The translations under genes and the position numbers were made by a program. From Roseiarcus sp963726105 (lineage in GTDB: Bacteria > Pseudomonadota > Alphaproteobacteria > Rhizobiales > Beijerinckiaceae), in NCBI GenBank assembly GCA_963726105.1, contig CAVSBJ010000004.1, positions 1 to 64,000 of the forward strand: DNA of 64,000 nt. The letters are read 5' to 3'. Within the stretch, counting starts at the first letter, position 1; every line of letters begins with the position of its first letter. The notes beneath the pieces are model-generated. The model was not told the origin of the DNA, made no database searches, and saw only the letters and a program-made list of their open reading frames with translations. Of the stretch, positions 29,358 to 37,676 are shown piece after piece.

Positions 29358-29711
29358 ATGGTTCCATTTTGGATCGCTAGCGACAGCCTGGAAGCGATGA
29401 GGCCTAAGGTTCTTGCGCGGGCGTCGCTGGGAGAACGGTTACTCTTCTTGATCGCGCTGGCGGGTATCTCACTGCAACCTAGTGCGGCGCAGGCTTTTTC
29501 AGAGTGCAATTGCAAAATACCGTCTGGATATACCGCGCTGCAAGAAGACCGGGGCCAAGGTTGCGTGAACAAGTTGGTGGCCTGTATGTGCGCACCGACC
29601 GGCTCACGAACATTGAAAAGCGACCAATATATGTGCCTCTATAGGGTTATCCCTGGAGGCGGCAACAACTTCCACCAGTTGGTTCTTACTCCTGGTGTTC
29701 AAACTAAGTAA
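29358..29711 (+). CDS. Secreted cysteine-rich small protein (117 aa)
   Basis: ATG at 29358 has a very strong GGGAGGGG eight bases upstream. A 40-residue N-terminal region ends in the hydrophobic stretch RLLFLIALAGISLQPSAAQA, consistent with a signal peptide with a long n-region. The mature protein has six Cys in about 65 residues (FSECNCK, GQGCVN, VACMCAP, YMCLYR), enough for three disulfides. No homologous family is recognised. The surrounding DNA is less GC-rich than the backbone, hinting at acquisition. Role unknown. Confidence 0.6.
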   Translation: MVPFWIASDSLEAMRPKVLARASLGERLLFLIALAGISLQPSAAQAFSECNCKIPSGYTALQEDRGQGCVNKLVACMCAPTGSRTLKSDQYMCLYRVIPGGGNNFHQLVLTPGVQTK

Positions 29712-30024
29712 CTGATTCGGCTAGCGATGCAGACCGGATCCGGATCGCGGTGACACACGCATAATTACCTGTTTCGAATTGTCCACCGGAGGCTGTTTCG
29801 CTCGTTTCGACAGAGTGCCAAGTCGAATTACCGAAACATAAATATGAATGCGTCACCTGTATTGGGTATGTGCGGCAGAGCAGTGTGGTTCTGATTTTTA
29901 GCAAGAACTCGTTGCCCGTCCCTCGCCGGCGGCTTAATTCTCCTCATCTTGCAACCCCATGGCCCTCAGAGGGCCACGGTCTTAGGAGACGGTCGAGGCG
30001 CGAACATCGCCTCGGAGCCCACCC
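29712..30024. other. Intergenic region with a 17-base palindrome
   Basis: No gene. TGGCCCTC-A-GAGGGCCA at 29960-29976 is a perfect palindrome with a single central base, 49 bp before the aminopeptidase start. It is shaped like an operator rather than a terminator. Confidence 0.4.
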
Positions 30025-31278
30025 ATGACCACCCACCAGCGCAATTTCCCGTCGATCGATCCCCAGAAACTCGAGCGGCTGGCCGAGACGGCGGTCAAGG
30101 TCGGATTGCGACTTCAACCGGGGCAGGACTTGTTCTTGACCGCGCCGGTCTCGGCGCTGCCGCTGGCGCGGCGGATCGTGGCCGAGGCCTACAAGGCGGG
30201 CGCTGGCCTGGTGACGCCGATCCTCTCCGACGAGGAGATCACGCTCGCGCGCTATCGTTTCGCTCCTGACGCGAGCTTCGACCGCGCGCCGGGCTGGCTC
30301 TATGAAGGCGTCGGAAAAGCTTTCGCCGCCAACACGGCTCGGCTCGCCATCGTCGGCGACGATCCGATGCTCTTGTCGCAGGAAGACCCGGCCAAGGTCG
30401 CGCGCGCCAACAAGGCCAACTCGATCGCCTACCAGCCGGCGCTGGAGAAGATCGCCGGCTTCGACATCAACTGGAACATCGTCGCCTATCCGACCGCCTC
30501 GTGGGCCAGCCGTGTCTTTCCGGGCGACGAGGAGGAGGTCGCTGTCGGCAGGCTCGCGGAAGCGATCTTCTCCGCCTCCCGCGTCGATAATGCCGATCCG
30601 GTTCAAGCCTGGGCCACGCACAATGCGGCGCTCGGCCGCCGGACGGAATGGCTGAACGCAAGACAATTTCACGCGCTCCATTATTCCGGTCCGGGCACGG
30701 ATCTGACCATCGGGCTCGCCGACGGCCACGACTGGCAGGGCGGCGCGGCGACGGCGAAAAACGGCGTCACCTGCAATCCGAACATTCCGACCGAAGAGGT
30801 CTTCACCACCCCGCATGCGCGCCGGGTCGAGGGCCATGTCGCCAGCACCAAGCCGCTCTCCTATCAGGGCACGCTGATCGACGACATCGCCGTCCGCTTT
30901 GAGGCTGGACGCATTGTCGAAGCGAAGGCTGCGCGTGGGCAGGACGTGTTGAACAAGGTGCTCGACAGCGACGAGGGCGCGCGCAGGCTTGGCGAGGTCG
31001 CGCTGGTGCCGCACTCGTCGCCGATCTCTAAGAGCGGTCTTTTGTTCTTCAATACGCTGTTCGACGAGAACGCCGCCTGCCACATCGCGCTCGGGCAATG
31101 CTACGCGAAGTGCTTCGTCGACGGCGCGAAGCTCAGCCCCGACGAGATCGCGGAGCGCGGCGGCAACAAGAGCATGATCCATATCGACTGGATGATCGGC
31201 TCGGACTTAATCGACATCGACGGCCTCGATGCGAACGGCGCCCGCACGCCGGTGTTCCGCAAAGGCGAGTGGGCGTGA
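30025..31278 (+). CDS. M29-family metallo-aminopeptidase (417 aa)
   Basis: Cuts N-terminal residues from peptides using a two-metal centre. The metal-ligand motifs of the M29 (AmpS/AmpT) family are visible: CNPNIPTEEVFTTPHARRVE (Glu), LGEVALVPHSSPISKSGLLF (Glu and His), NTLFDENAACHIALGQCY (Asp, Glu, His) and MIHIDWMIGS (His, Asp). The protein is full length, with no signal peptide, and is therefore cytoplasmic. It precedes a periplasmic-protein gene by 73 bp in the same direction, but their functions do not obviously connect. Confidence 0.94.
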   Translation: MTTHQRNFPSIDPQKLERLAETAVKVGLRLQPGQDLFLTAPVSALPLARRIVAEAYKAGAGLVTPILSDEEITLARYRFAPDASFDRAPGWLYEGVGKAFAANTARLAIVGDDPMLLSQEDPAKVARANKANSIAYQPALEKIAGFDINWNIVAYPTASWASRVFPGDEEEVAVGRLAEAIFSASRVDNADPVQAWATHNAALGRRTEWLNARQFHALHYSGPGTDLTIGLADGHDWQGGAATAKNGVTCNPNIPTEEVFTTPHARRVEGHVASTKPLSYQGTLIDDIAVRFEAGRIVEAKAARGQDVLNKVLDSDEGARRLGEVALVPHSSPISKSGLLFFNTLFDENAACHIALGQCYAKCFVDGAKLSPDEIAERGGNKSMIHIDWMIGSDLIDIDGLDANGARTPVFRKGEWA

Positions 31279-31351
31279 CGGTGTTTTAGATCCGCTGTTC
31301 AAGTCCGCCAAATCGCGCTACCACTCACGGCTTGCCAAGAGGAAACGTCCC

Positions 31352-31993
31352 ATGAAGCGACTTGCATTCGCCGCGGCCGCCGCGCTCGCGCTGGTTGGGC
31401 AGCCGGCGCGGGCCGATGAGTCCGCGACGAATTTCGTAAAGCTGTTTAGCGATGTCTGCCTGGCCAAGTTCGGTCATCTCACGTCGGTGTGGGACTGGGC
31501 GGACAGCCAGAATTTGTTGCCGATCACCAATCCTCAGGCGCTCTCGGTGTTTGCGGGCAGGCCGAACAAGGACGGCAAGATGATCTCGTTCGCCGGCGGC
31601 GGCGTGCCTGGTTCCGGCAAGGCCTGGGCGGTGCCCGATCCGGCCGGGCGGTTCGTGCTGGCCACGCGGCTCGATCCGGAATCCTGTGTCGCCTGGGCGC
31701 AGAAGGCGGACCCAAGCGAGGTCGACGCAGCCTATGCGAAACTGGTGGCGCAGGCCAACGGTCCTGGCATCGAAGTGAAGCCAGCCGACGACAAGACCGT
31801 CAACATTCCCGATGGCACGGTGCGCATTCGCGTCACCCATGTGTGGTCGGGATCGCCGCTGAACAGCTACGCACTGATCGTGGCGACAGTCAGCCGGTCG
31901 GGCGGCCCGTTCCAGGCGATGCTCGAGACGCAGCGGCTTGTCGAACGCGACGACGTGATCAATCCATTCGTGCCGCTGCAGCCGCCGGGCTAG
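31352..31993 (+). CDS. Periplasmic hypothetical protein (213 aa)
   Basis: MKRLAFAAAAALALVGQPAR followed by ADE is a signal peptide. The mature domain has recognisable shape: FVKLFSDVCLAKFGHLTSVW near the front, a central GGGVPGSGKAWAVPDPAGRF then VLATRLDPESCVAW, and a beta-rich end. This resembles the uncharacterised periplasmic proteins of the NMCC_0638 type, with a single Cys pair. ATG at 31352 has AAGAGGA ten bases upstream. Its last 116 bases belong to the 237-bp unit that is tandemly repeated just downstream, so a second, orphan copy of the C-terminal codons lies at 32115-32230. Confidence 0.7.
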   Translation: MKRLAFAAAAALALVGQPARADESATNFVKLFSDVCLAKFGHLTSVWDWADSQNLLPITNPQALSVFAGRPNKDGKMISFAGGGVPGSGKAWAVPDPAGRFVLATRLDPESCVAWAQKADPSEVDAAYAKLVAQANGPGIEVKPADDKTVNIPDGTVRIRVTHVWSGSPLNSYALIVATVSRSGGPFQAMLETQRLVERDDVINPFVPLQPPG

Positions 31994-32352
31994 GGTCGGC
32001 CGGAACTGACGAGTCTCATCGGAGCCTGGCTGTGAGCGGCACGCTTGATGGCGCGATCCGTCTGACGACGCCGAGTTCACGAAGGCGTTATCGCTGCCGA
32101 GCCGAATGAGCGCTTCGTGGCGACAGTCAGCCGGTCGGGCGGCCCGTTCCAGGCGATGCTCGAGACGCAGCGGCTTGTCGAACGCGACGACGTGATCAAT
32201 CCATTCGTGCCGCTGCAGCCGCCGGGCTAGGGTCGGCCGGAACTGACGAGTCTCATCGGAGCCTGGCTGTGAGCGGCACGCTTGATGGCGCGATCCGTCT
32301 GACTGACGCCGAGTTCACGAAGGCGTTATCGCTGCCGAGCCGAATGAGCGCT
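31878..32352 (+). repeat. 237-bp tandem duplication covering a gene 3' end and its flank
   Basis: Copy 1 is 31878-32114 and copy 2 is 32115-32352. They match base for base along the stretches I compared, apart from one inserted T in copy 2 (TCTGACGACG versus TCTGACTGACG). Each holds the last 38 codons and stop of the upstream gene followed by 121 bases of flank. The near identity points to a very recent event or an assembly duplication. Confidence 0.93.
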
Positions 32353-32559
32353 CCGCGTCGCCGGGATAAACTCCCGACGAATCCGACAAGCCCTGACACG
32401 AGTTTATTTTTAGCGCGTCCAGCCGGTATGGCGTTGTCAAAGATGTCGGGCGCACGTAGTGTCTTTCGATCTACAGCGCCTCGCCAATGCGCGAGGTCAA
32501 GGTAGGGTGCGGCGGTGATCCGTCGGTGTAATTAAAAACGAGGGTGTGAGGAGGAAACG
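32353..32559. other. Leader region of the PQQ-dehydrogenase gene
   Basis: An open frame starting with GTG at 32269 (VSGTLDGAIRLTDAEFTKAL) continues from the duplicated unit to 32505. It is unrecognised and probably not a gene. GTGAGGAGGAAACG directly before 32560 provides a strong ribosome site for the next gene. Confidence 0.35.
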
Positions 32560-33840
32560 ATGCGATTTGGAAGGCTGAAATGGCTGCCGACGCTGGTGGG
32601 CGTTGCAGGGCTCGCGGCGGTGGGAATGGCGTCGGCCGTTCCGGCGCGCGCCGACGACGCGCTGATCAAGTACAACGGCAATGCCCGCGATTATTGGGAG
32701 CACCCGCCCGCAGACTGGTTCATGGGCGACGAGACGGTGCAGCAGCACGGCACGCATCCCTATCCTGGCCAGCCCCTGCCGACGCCTCATGACGAACTCG
32801 TGGGCCTCGTCAAAGACAATATCAAGCTGCAGCCGGGCTTCCATATCGAAGTCCTGGCGGATCAGCTCGACTGCGCTCGCCAGATGGTGTTCGGCAGCGA
32901 CAACACGCTTTATGTCGGCTGCTGGACCGACCACGTGTTCGCCCTGAAGAAGCAGGGCGACAAGTGGGTGTCGAAGACCATCATCAAGGGACTGCGGCAA
33001 CCGACCGGCATCGGCTACTACAACGGCAACCTCTACGTCACCGACATCGACAAGATCTATCGCTACAAGGATATCGCCGACAATCTCGACAACCCGAAGG
33101 GCGAGGTCGTCTACAGCGACTTCCCGCCGTACACCTCGCACGGCTGGAAGTACATGGTGGCCGACCCGCAGTCGCCGGGCTGGTTCTACATTCCCGTCGG
33201 GCCGCCCTGCAACGTCTGCATGATCCCGTCCGGCACGGCGCAGTATCGCCACGTCAACCCGGATCAGGGTCTGTCGGAAGTGGCTGCGCTCGGCCAGCGC
33301 AACAGCGTCGGCGGCGACGTCGATCCGCGCTCCGGCCAGCTCTGGTTCTCCGAGAATGCGCGCGACTGGATGGGCGACAACATCCCGTCCGACAAGCTCA
33401 ACCACCTGACCCGGTGGGGTCAGCACTTTGGCTATCCGTATTGCCACCAGGGTGACATTCCGGACCCGAAATACGCCATGGGCCACAAGTGCGACGAGTT
33501 CACCCCACCGGCGCTGAACATCGGGCCGCACATGGCGCCGCTCGGGATGAAGTTCTACACCGGGAACAACTTCCCGGCTGAGTTCAAGAACAACATCTTG
33601 CTCGCCGAGCATGGCGGCTGGAACCAGTTCTCGCACACCGGCGCGCGGATCATGCGTATCCAGACCGACCCGGACGGCAAGAACATCTCGCAGGAGCCGT
33701 TGGCCTGGGGTTGGATCAAGGACAACAAGTACTGGGGCCGCCCGGCTGATGTGGCGATCAACCCGATGGATGGCTCGCTCCTGATCTCGGATGATCAGGC
33801 CGGCGCGATCTATCGCATCTGGTACGATGGCAAGTCGTAA
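32560..33840 (+). CDS. PQQ-dependent sugar dehydrogenase, L-sorbosone dehydrogenase type (426 aa)
   Basis: A soluble periplasmic quinoprotein: the signal peptide (LVGVAGLAAVGMASAVPARA) is followed by a six-bladed beta-propeller. Family landmarks are FHIEVLADQLDCARQMVFGS, GLRQPTGIGYYNGNLYVTDI, SHGWKYMVADP, then NSVGGDVDPRSGQLWFSENA and RDWMGDNIPSDKLN, then FGYPYCHQGDIPD, and GRPADVAINPMDGSLLISDD near the end. These match the glucose/sorbosone dehydrogenase fold (PF07995), in which Asn/Asp side chains hold PQQ and Ca2+. The sugar oxidised is not deducible. Electrons probably pass to the diheme cytochrome c encoded 142 bp downstream. GAGGAGGAAACG precedes the ATG. Confidence 0.9.
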   Translation: MRFGRLKWLPTLVGVAGLAAVGMASAVPARADDALIKYNGNARDYWEHPPADWFMGDETVQQHGTHPYPGQPLPTPHDELVGLVKDNIKLQPGFHIEVLADQLDCARQMVFGSDNTLYVGCWTDHVFALKKQGDKWVSKTIIKGLRQPTGIGYYNGNLYVTDIDKIYRYKDIADNLDNPKGEVVYSDFPPYTSHGWKYMVADPQSPGWFYIPVGPPCNVCMIPSGTAQYRHVNPDQGLSEVAALGQRNSVGGDVDPRSGQLWFSENARDWMGDNIPSDKLNHLTRWGQHFGYPYCHQGDIPDPKYAMGHKCDEFTPPALNIGPHMAPLGMKFYTGNNFPAEFKNNILLAEHGGWNQFSHTGARIMRIQTDPDGKNISQEPLAWGWIKDNKYWGRPADVAINPMDGSLLISDDQAGAIYRIWYDGKS

Positions 33841-33891
33841 GGACGAGTCGTAAGTCCGAGTCGTAAGTAATCGTCCCCGTCGGGATCAATC

Positions 33892-33923
33892 CTCGCCCTG
33901 GCGAATTAACGCGCCAGGGCGAG
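33892..33923 (+). terminator. Strong hairpin between the PQQ dehydrogenase and cytochrome genes
   Basis: CTCGCCCTGGCG (33892-33903), an 8-base loop, and CGCCAGGGCGAG (33912-33923), a perfect 12-bp stem, followed by TTCGTTTCT. The trailing T run is imperfect, so it may be a terminator or an attenuator/mRNA-stabilising stem between the two genes. Confidence 0.65.
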
Positions 33924-33981
33924 TTCGTTTCTATGCACCAAGTTTGTATCCATGCACCAAGATTGTGAGAACCTTTCAACG

Positions 33982-34599
33982 ATGCGAATCCCGTTTCGGC
34001 TTATCGTGGCGTTCAGCCTAACCGTTCCCGTCGCCGCGATGGCGGGGGAAGGGCAACCGGAGCTCGGCAAGGCCAGGGCCGAGGCCGCGGGGTGCTTCGC
34101 CTGCCATGGCGCCGATGGCGTCGCGACCGCGGACGGGCTCGCGGCCGACAAGAACATCCCGAACCTGGCGGGAGAGCCGAACCTCTACCTGCAGTTCCAG
34201 CTTGTGTTCTTCCGCAAGGGCGTGCGCAAAAACGAGACCATGAACGCAATGGCGCAACAGCTCAGCGACGACGACCTGCGCAACGTGTCGGCGTATTTTG
34301 CTTCGCTGCCGGCGCCCAACAGGTCGACGTCGCCGGACACCGCGCCCCAGGACACCGAGCTTGGCGGCAAGATCGCGCAGGGGATCCACTGCACGAACTG
34401 CCACGGCGATCATTTCGAGGGGGTGGACAACATTGCGCGGCTGGCGGGTCAGCGCGAGGATTATGTTTACCACGCCCTGCGCGATTTCAAATCCGGCGCT
34501 CGAACGTCCACCGGCGCCGCGGGCATGGCGGAGGTGGTGTATCCGCTCGGCGACGAAGAGATGAAGGCGCTGGCTCATTACGTGTCGCGATTGCCCTGA
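33982..34599 (+). CDS. Diheme cytochrome c (c4-like), 205 aa
   Basis: Two haem-binding CxxCH motifs lie in tandem cytochrome domains: GCFACHGADGVA and HCTNCHGDHFEG. Each is followed by N-L-A-G or R-L-A-G-Q and a distal Met segment (ETMNAMAQQLSDDDLRN in the first). A signal peptide MRIPFRLIVAFSLTVPVAAM places it in the periplasm. ATG at 33982 starts that signal; an ATG at 33952 would add ten charged residues. The pattern (NLAGQ...Y...Q) is that of cytochrome c4. It is the likely electron acceptor of the PQQ dehydrogenase upstream, by proximity. Confidence 0.92.
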   Translation: MRIPFRLIVAFSLTVPVAAMAGEGQPELGKARAEAAGCFACHGADGVATADGLAADKNIPNLAGEPNLYLQFQLVFFRKGVRKNETMNAMAQQLSDDDLRNVSAYFASLPAPNRSTSPDTAPQDTELGGKIAQGIHCTNCHGDHFEGVDNIARLAGQREDYVYHALRDFKSGARTSTGAAGMAEVVYPLGDEEMKALAHYVSRLP

Positions 34600-35183
34600 C
34601 GCGCCGGCGCTCGAGGCCGCCCGCGGTCAAATGGGGCGCGAGCGAAGCCGTTGTCGCGCTCTCGAAAAGGCCCGATTCATCGCCGGGTCCGGATCGCCGA
34701 ACGCAATCGACGCCGCCGCCCGCGAAACCAAGAGGCGCCTTGTTCGTATCCTGTTGAGGTCTCGAGCCCGTCATATTGCGGTCAGAGCCGGTCTCTATCC
34801 TTCGAGACGGATGAAAGCCTTCGGAGACAAGTCGATGCTCGGTTCGCCGAACCTCCAGCGGGGCAATGTGCCGCTGGTGATGCGACTCAGGATTCACGAC
34901 CTTCACGCCCAGCTTGCGCCGCTCGAGCGTTATGGCGTTGGCGGCATGAGCGCCGCCATCACCGGTGGGATTCGGGCGCTCGGGCGCGGGATTGGCGGCG
35001 CGTTCCCTTGCGGCGGCGATAGGGGCCGCAAGGCGGAGGCTGTCTGATCGCGCGCCTCGTCCCGTCCATCTGAGATTGAAGCCGTCGGCTCTCATTTTGC
35101 GGGTCGCCTTCGCGCCCCCCCTCCGATAGCGTTTCGCGACTGGAAACCCTTTGGCTTTCAGATTTGCGCGAGGGAGGCCGAGC
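34600..35183. other. 584-bp stretch without a convincing gene
   Basis: Frames open on both strands (for example plus 34631-35047 and minus 34487-35200) but they are arginine-rich and match no family. The plus frame contains GNVPLVMRLRIHDLHAQLAP, which looks somewhat protein-like, yet it has no ribosome site. The end holds GGGAGG for the hydrolase gene. Confidence 0.35.
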
Positions 35184-36009
35184 ATGCCGACAGTCATCAC
35201 GAGCGACGGCGTCGAGATTTTCTACAAGGATTGGGGCGAAGGCCAACCGATCGTGTTCAGCCACGGCTGGCCTCTCTCCGCCGACGATTGGGACGCGCAG
35301 ATGCTGTTCTTCCTCGGCCACGGCTATCGCGTCATCGCCCATGACCGGCGCGGCCATGGCCGATCGACGCAAGTCGCCGACGGACATGATCTCGATCATT
35401 ACGCCGACGACCTGGCTGCGGTGACGGACCGGCTCGATCTCAAGGACGCGATCCATATCGGGCATTCGACCGGCGGGGGCGAAGTCGTGCGCTATCTGGC
35501 GCGGCGCGGTGAAAAGGGCGTGGCGAAGGCTGCGATCATCAGCGCCGTGCCGCCGTTGATGGTGAAGACAGCGGCGAACCCGAACGGTCTGCCCAAGAGC
35601 GTTTTCGACGATCTGCAAAAGCAGCTCGCCGCCAACCGATCCAAGTTCTATTACGATCTGCCGGCTGGCCCGTTCTATGGCTTCAACCGGCCGGGCGTGA
35701 AAACGATCGAGCCTGTGGTTTGGAACTGGTGGCGCCAGGGCATGATGGGCGGCGCCAAGGCGCATTACGACGGCATCGTCGCCTTCTCGCAGACCGACTT
35801 CACCGAGGACTTGAAAAAGATCAATGCGCCGGTGCTGGTCATGCACAGCGAGGACGACCAGATCGTGCCTTATGCCGACGCGGGTCCGCTCTCGGCGAAG
35901 CTGCTCAAGCCATGGAACGTTGAAGACGTACAAGGACTATCCGCACGGCATGCCGACCACCCATGCCGACGTGATCAACGCGGATCTTCTCGCGTTCATC
36001 AAGAGCTGA
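35184..36009 (+). pseudogene. Alpha/beta hydrolase, non-haem chloroperoxidase type (single +1 frameshift)
   Basis: MPTVITSDGVEIFYKDWGEG opens the cofactor-free haloperoxidase/perhydrolase family. The oxyanion segment is FSHGWPLSADDWD, the nucleophile Ser sits in HIGHSTGGGEVVRYL, the acid is Asp in MHSEDDQIVPYAD, and the final His is in YPHGMPTTHADVIN. A one-base gain near 35915 (AAGCCATGG) moves the end into another frame, where TLKTYKDYPHGMPTTHADVI continues to TGA at 36007-36009. Corrected length 274 aa is exactly that of the family. GGGAGG precedes the ATG by six bases. If the shift is real, the enzyme loses its catalytic His. Confidence 0.9.
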
Positions 36010-36012
36010 GGG

Positions 36013-36828
36013 TCAGCGGACCCATTCGATCAGCGCCATCGCGGCCGCGGGATTGCGCTCCTTGTGGCCGCTGATGACATAGAGAAAGACATCGCGGCCG
36101 GCGTCGGATTTCGCCGCCGGCGCCACGGTCACGAGATCTTTCGGCGAGCCGCCGGCGGCCCAGGTCCTGGCGCGGCTCGCCCATTGATCGAGCGCCGCGG
36201 CGGAATAGCCATGCTCCTCGGTCTCTTTCGTTCCCATGATGCGCGCGTAGACGAACGGCGCGGTCACGTCGGCGATCTGCGGATAGTCAGCGTCGCCGGC
36301 CATGACGATCGCGACCTCATGCTCGCGCGCAAGGGCGATGAAGTCGGGATGTTTGAAACTCTCGTGGCGGACCTCGACCCCATGGCGGATGGCGAGGCCA
36401 TCGACCGATTTGGGCAAGAGCTTCAGGAATGCGGCGAAATCGTCCGCGTCGAAACGCTTGCTGGTCGCGAACTGCCAGTTGACCGGTCCGAGCTTTGCCT
36501 TGAGCTCCGTCACGCCCGTCTTGAAGAAGCGCTCGACCAATTCGCCGGCTTCGGCGAGGATGCGGCGGTTGGTGGCGAAGCGGGGTCCTTTGACCGAGAA
36601 GATGAAATCGTCCGGCGTCTCGTCATGCCACTTCATGAAGCTCGCCGGCTTCTGCGATCCGTAATAGGTGCCGTTGATCTCGATCGAGGTCAGTTTCGAA
36701 CCCGCATATTGGAGCTCGCGCGCCTGGCTCAGGCCCTTTGGAAAAAACACGCCGCCGCGCCACGGCTCATAGGTCCAGCCGCCGACGCCGATCCTGATCT
36801 TTCCCGAAGGCGTCCCCTTTGCAGCCAC
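36013..36828 (-). CDS. DUF72 domain protein (271 aa)
   Basis: A TIM-barrel-like DUF72 protein: IRIGVGGWTYEPWRGGVFFP, then LTSIEINGTYYGSQKPASFM, FIFSVKGPRFATNRR, GPVNWQFATSKRFDADDFAA, and FVYARIMGT near the end. The activity is unknown in the family. GTG at 36828 is the start, with AGAGGG six bases upstream overlapping the stop of the YbaK gene, so the two are translated as a unit. The C-terminus VSGHKERNPAAA-type segment (YVISGHKERNPAAAMALIEW) is normal for the family. Confidence 0.92.
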   Translation of the reverse strand: MAAKGTPSGKIRIGVGGWTYEPWRGGVFFPKGLSQARELQYAGSKLTSIEINGTYYGSQKPASFMKWHDETPDDFIFSVKGPRFATNRRILAEAGELVERFFKTGVTELKAKLGPVNWQFATSKRFDADDFAAFLKLLPKSVDGLAIRHGVEVRHESFKHPDFIALAREHEVAIVMAGDADYPQIADVTAPFVYARIMGTKETEEHGYSAAALDQWASRARTWAAGGSPKDLVTVAPAAKSDAGRDVFLYVISGHKERNPAAAMALIEWVR

Positions 36829-36838
36829 GTCGAGCCCT

Positions 36839-37315
36839 CTATTTGCGCGCCACGGCGACCGTGCGTCCGCCGGTCAGTTCGACGAGATCCGCAGGCGTCA
36901 GGCGAAAGACCGCGTTGGGCGTGCCGGCGGCGGCCCAGATTTCATCGAAACCGAGCAGCGATTCCTCGATGAGAACGATCGGCTTCACCTTGTGGCCGAC
37001 CGGCGGCACGCCGCCGATCGCAAAGCCCGTCGCATCGCGGACAAAATCGGCGTCGGCGCGAACGATCGGCTCGCCAAGCGCGGCGGCGGCTTTTTTCTCA
37101 TCGACCCGGTCGACGCCGGAAGCGACGATCAACACCGCTTGCCCGCTTGTCGCGCCGCGGAAGATCAGCGACTTCGCGATCTGCGCGACCTCGCAGCCGA
37201 TCGCCGCGGCGGCGTCGGCGGCGGTGCGCGTGCTCAAGTCGAACTCGAGAACTTCGAACTTGGCGCCGAGGGTCGCCTGAACCTTCAGCGCCGAAGGGCT
37301 TTCGGCGGGCTTCAT
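36839..37315 (-). CDS. ybaK: YbaK/EbsC-type aminoacyl-tRNA editing deacylase (158 aa)
   Basis: Hydrolyses mischarged aminoacyl-tRNA, typically Cys-tRNA(Pro). The YbaK fold is seen in CEVAQIAKSLIFRGATSGQA with the conserved Lys. GFAIGGVPPVGHKVKPIVLI, the G-G-V-P-P-x-G-H loop, lines the active site. The end RLTPADLVELTGGRTVAVAR is also conserved. The start is ATG 37315 (MKPAESPSALKVQATLG); the frame is open further upstream but overlaps the antitoxin gene. It is followed within 11 bases by the DUF72 gene. Confidence 0.9.
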   Translation of the reverse strand: MKPAESPSALKVQATLGAKFEVLEFDLSTRTAADAAAAIGCEVAQIAKSLIFRGATSGQAVLIVASGVDRVDEKKAAAALGEPIVRADADFVRDATGFAIGGVPPVGHKVKPIVLIEESLLGFDEIWAAAGTPNAVFRLTPADLVELTGGRTVAVARK

Positions 37316-37361
37316 CGAAGCCGTCCGACCGGCTGCCGCATGCGTCTGTCGCTCATCAGCC

Positions 37362-37550
37362 TCAACGCGTCGGAACCTGATGTCCGGCAGGCGCCGGCGA
37401 TTCAATCGGCCTTGGCGCCCGCGCGACGACGAACGCGCGCTCGCCGGAGACGCGGATGTCGACCTGATCGCCATCCTTCAGCCCCAGCTCCCTCACCACG
37501 GCGATGGGCAGGCGGATGGCGAGGGCGTTTCCCCATTTGGCGACCTTCAT
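37362..37550 (-). CDS. AbrB/MazE-type antitoxin, orphan and decaying (62 aa)
   Basis: MKVAKWGNALAIRLPIAVVR then ELGLKDGDQVDIRV is the SpoVT/AbrB swapped-hairpin DNA-binding domain of VapB antitoxins. ATG at 37550 has AGGAG seven bases upstream. After FVVAR the sequence changes to a proline-rich tail, whereas the neighbouring frame encodes RRLPDIRFRRVEADER, a recognisable relic of the usual L-P-x-D-F-x-F-D-R-E-x-A-N-x-R terminus. The C-terminal toxin-binding end therefore seems lost by frameshift. No toxin gene follows it. The intact homologous pair at 37677-38307 lies just upstream in the same direction. Confidence 0.75.
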   Translation of the reverse strand: MKVAKWGNALAIRLPIAVVRELGLKDGDQVDIRVSGERAFVVARAPRPIESPAPAGHQVPTR

Positions 37551-37676
37551 GAGCCCACTCCTAAAAGACAGGCGTTTCGCTCAGCATTATCCGGCGCGGC
37601 GGTCAAGGACGGTTGATGCGATCGAGGCGCACCGTGATCATTGCAATACAGCCCCGCGCGGCTTCAATCGGGTGTG

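Noticed and set aside
34631..35047. 138-codon plus-strand frame before the chloroperoxidase-like gene
   Set aside because: It contains a vaguely protein-like stretch but has no ribosome site, no recognisable family and an equally open antisense frame.
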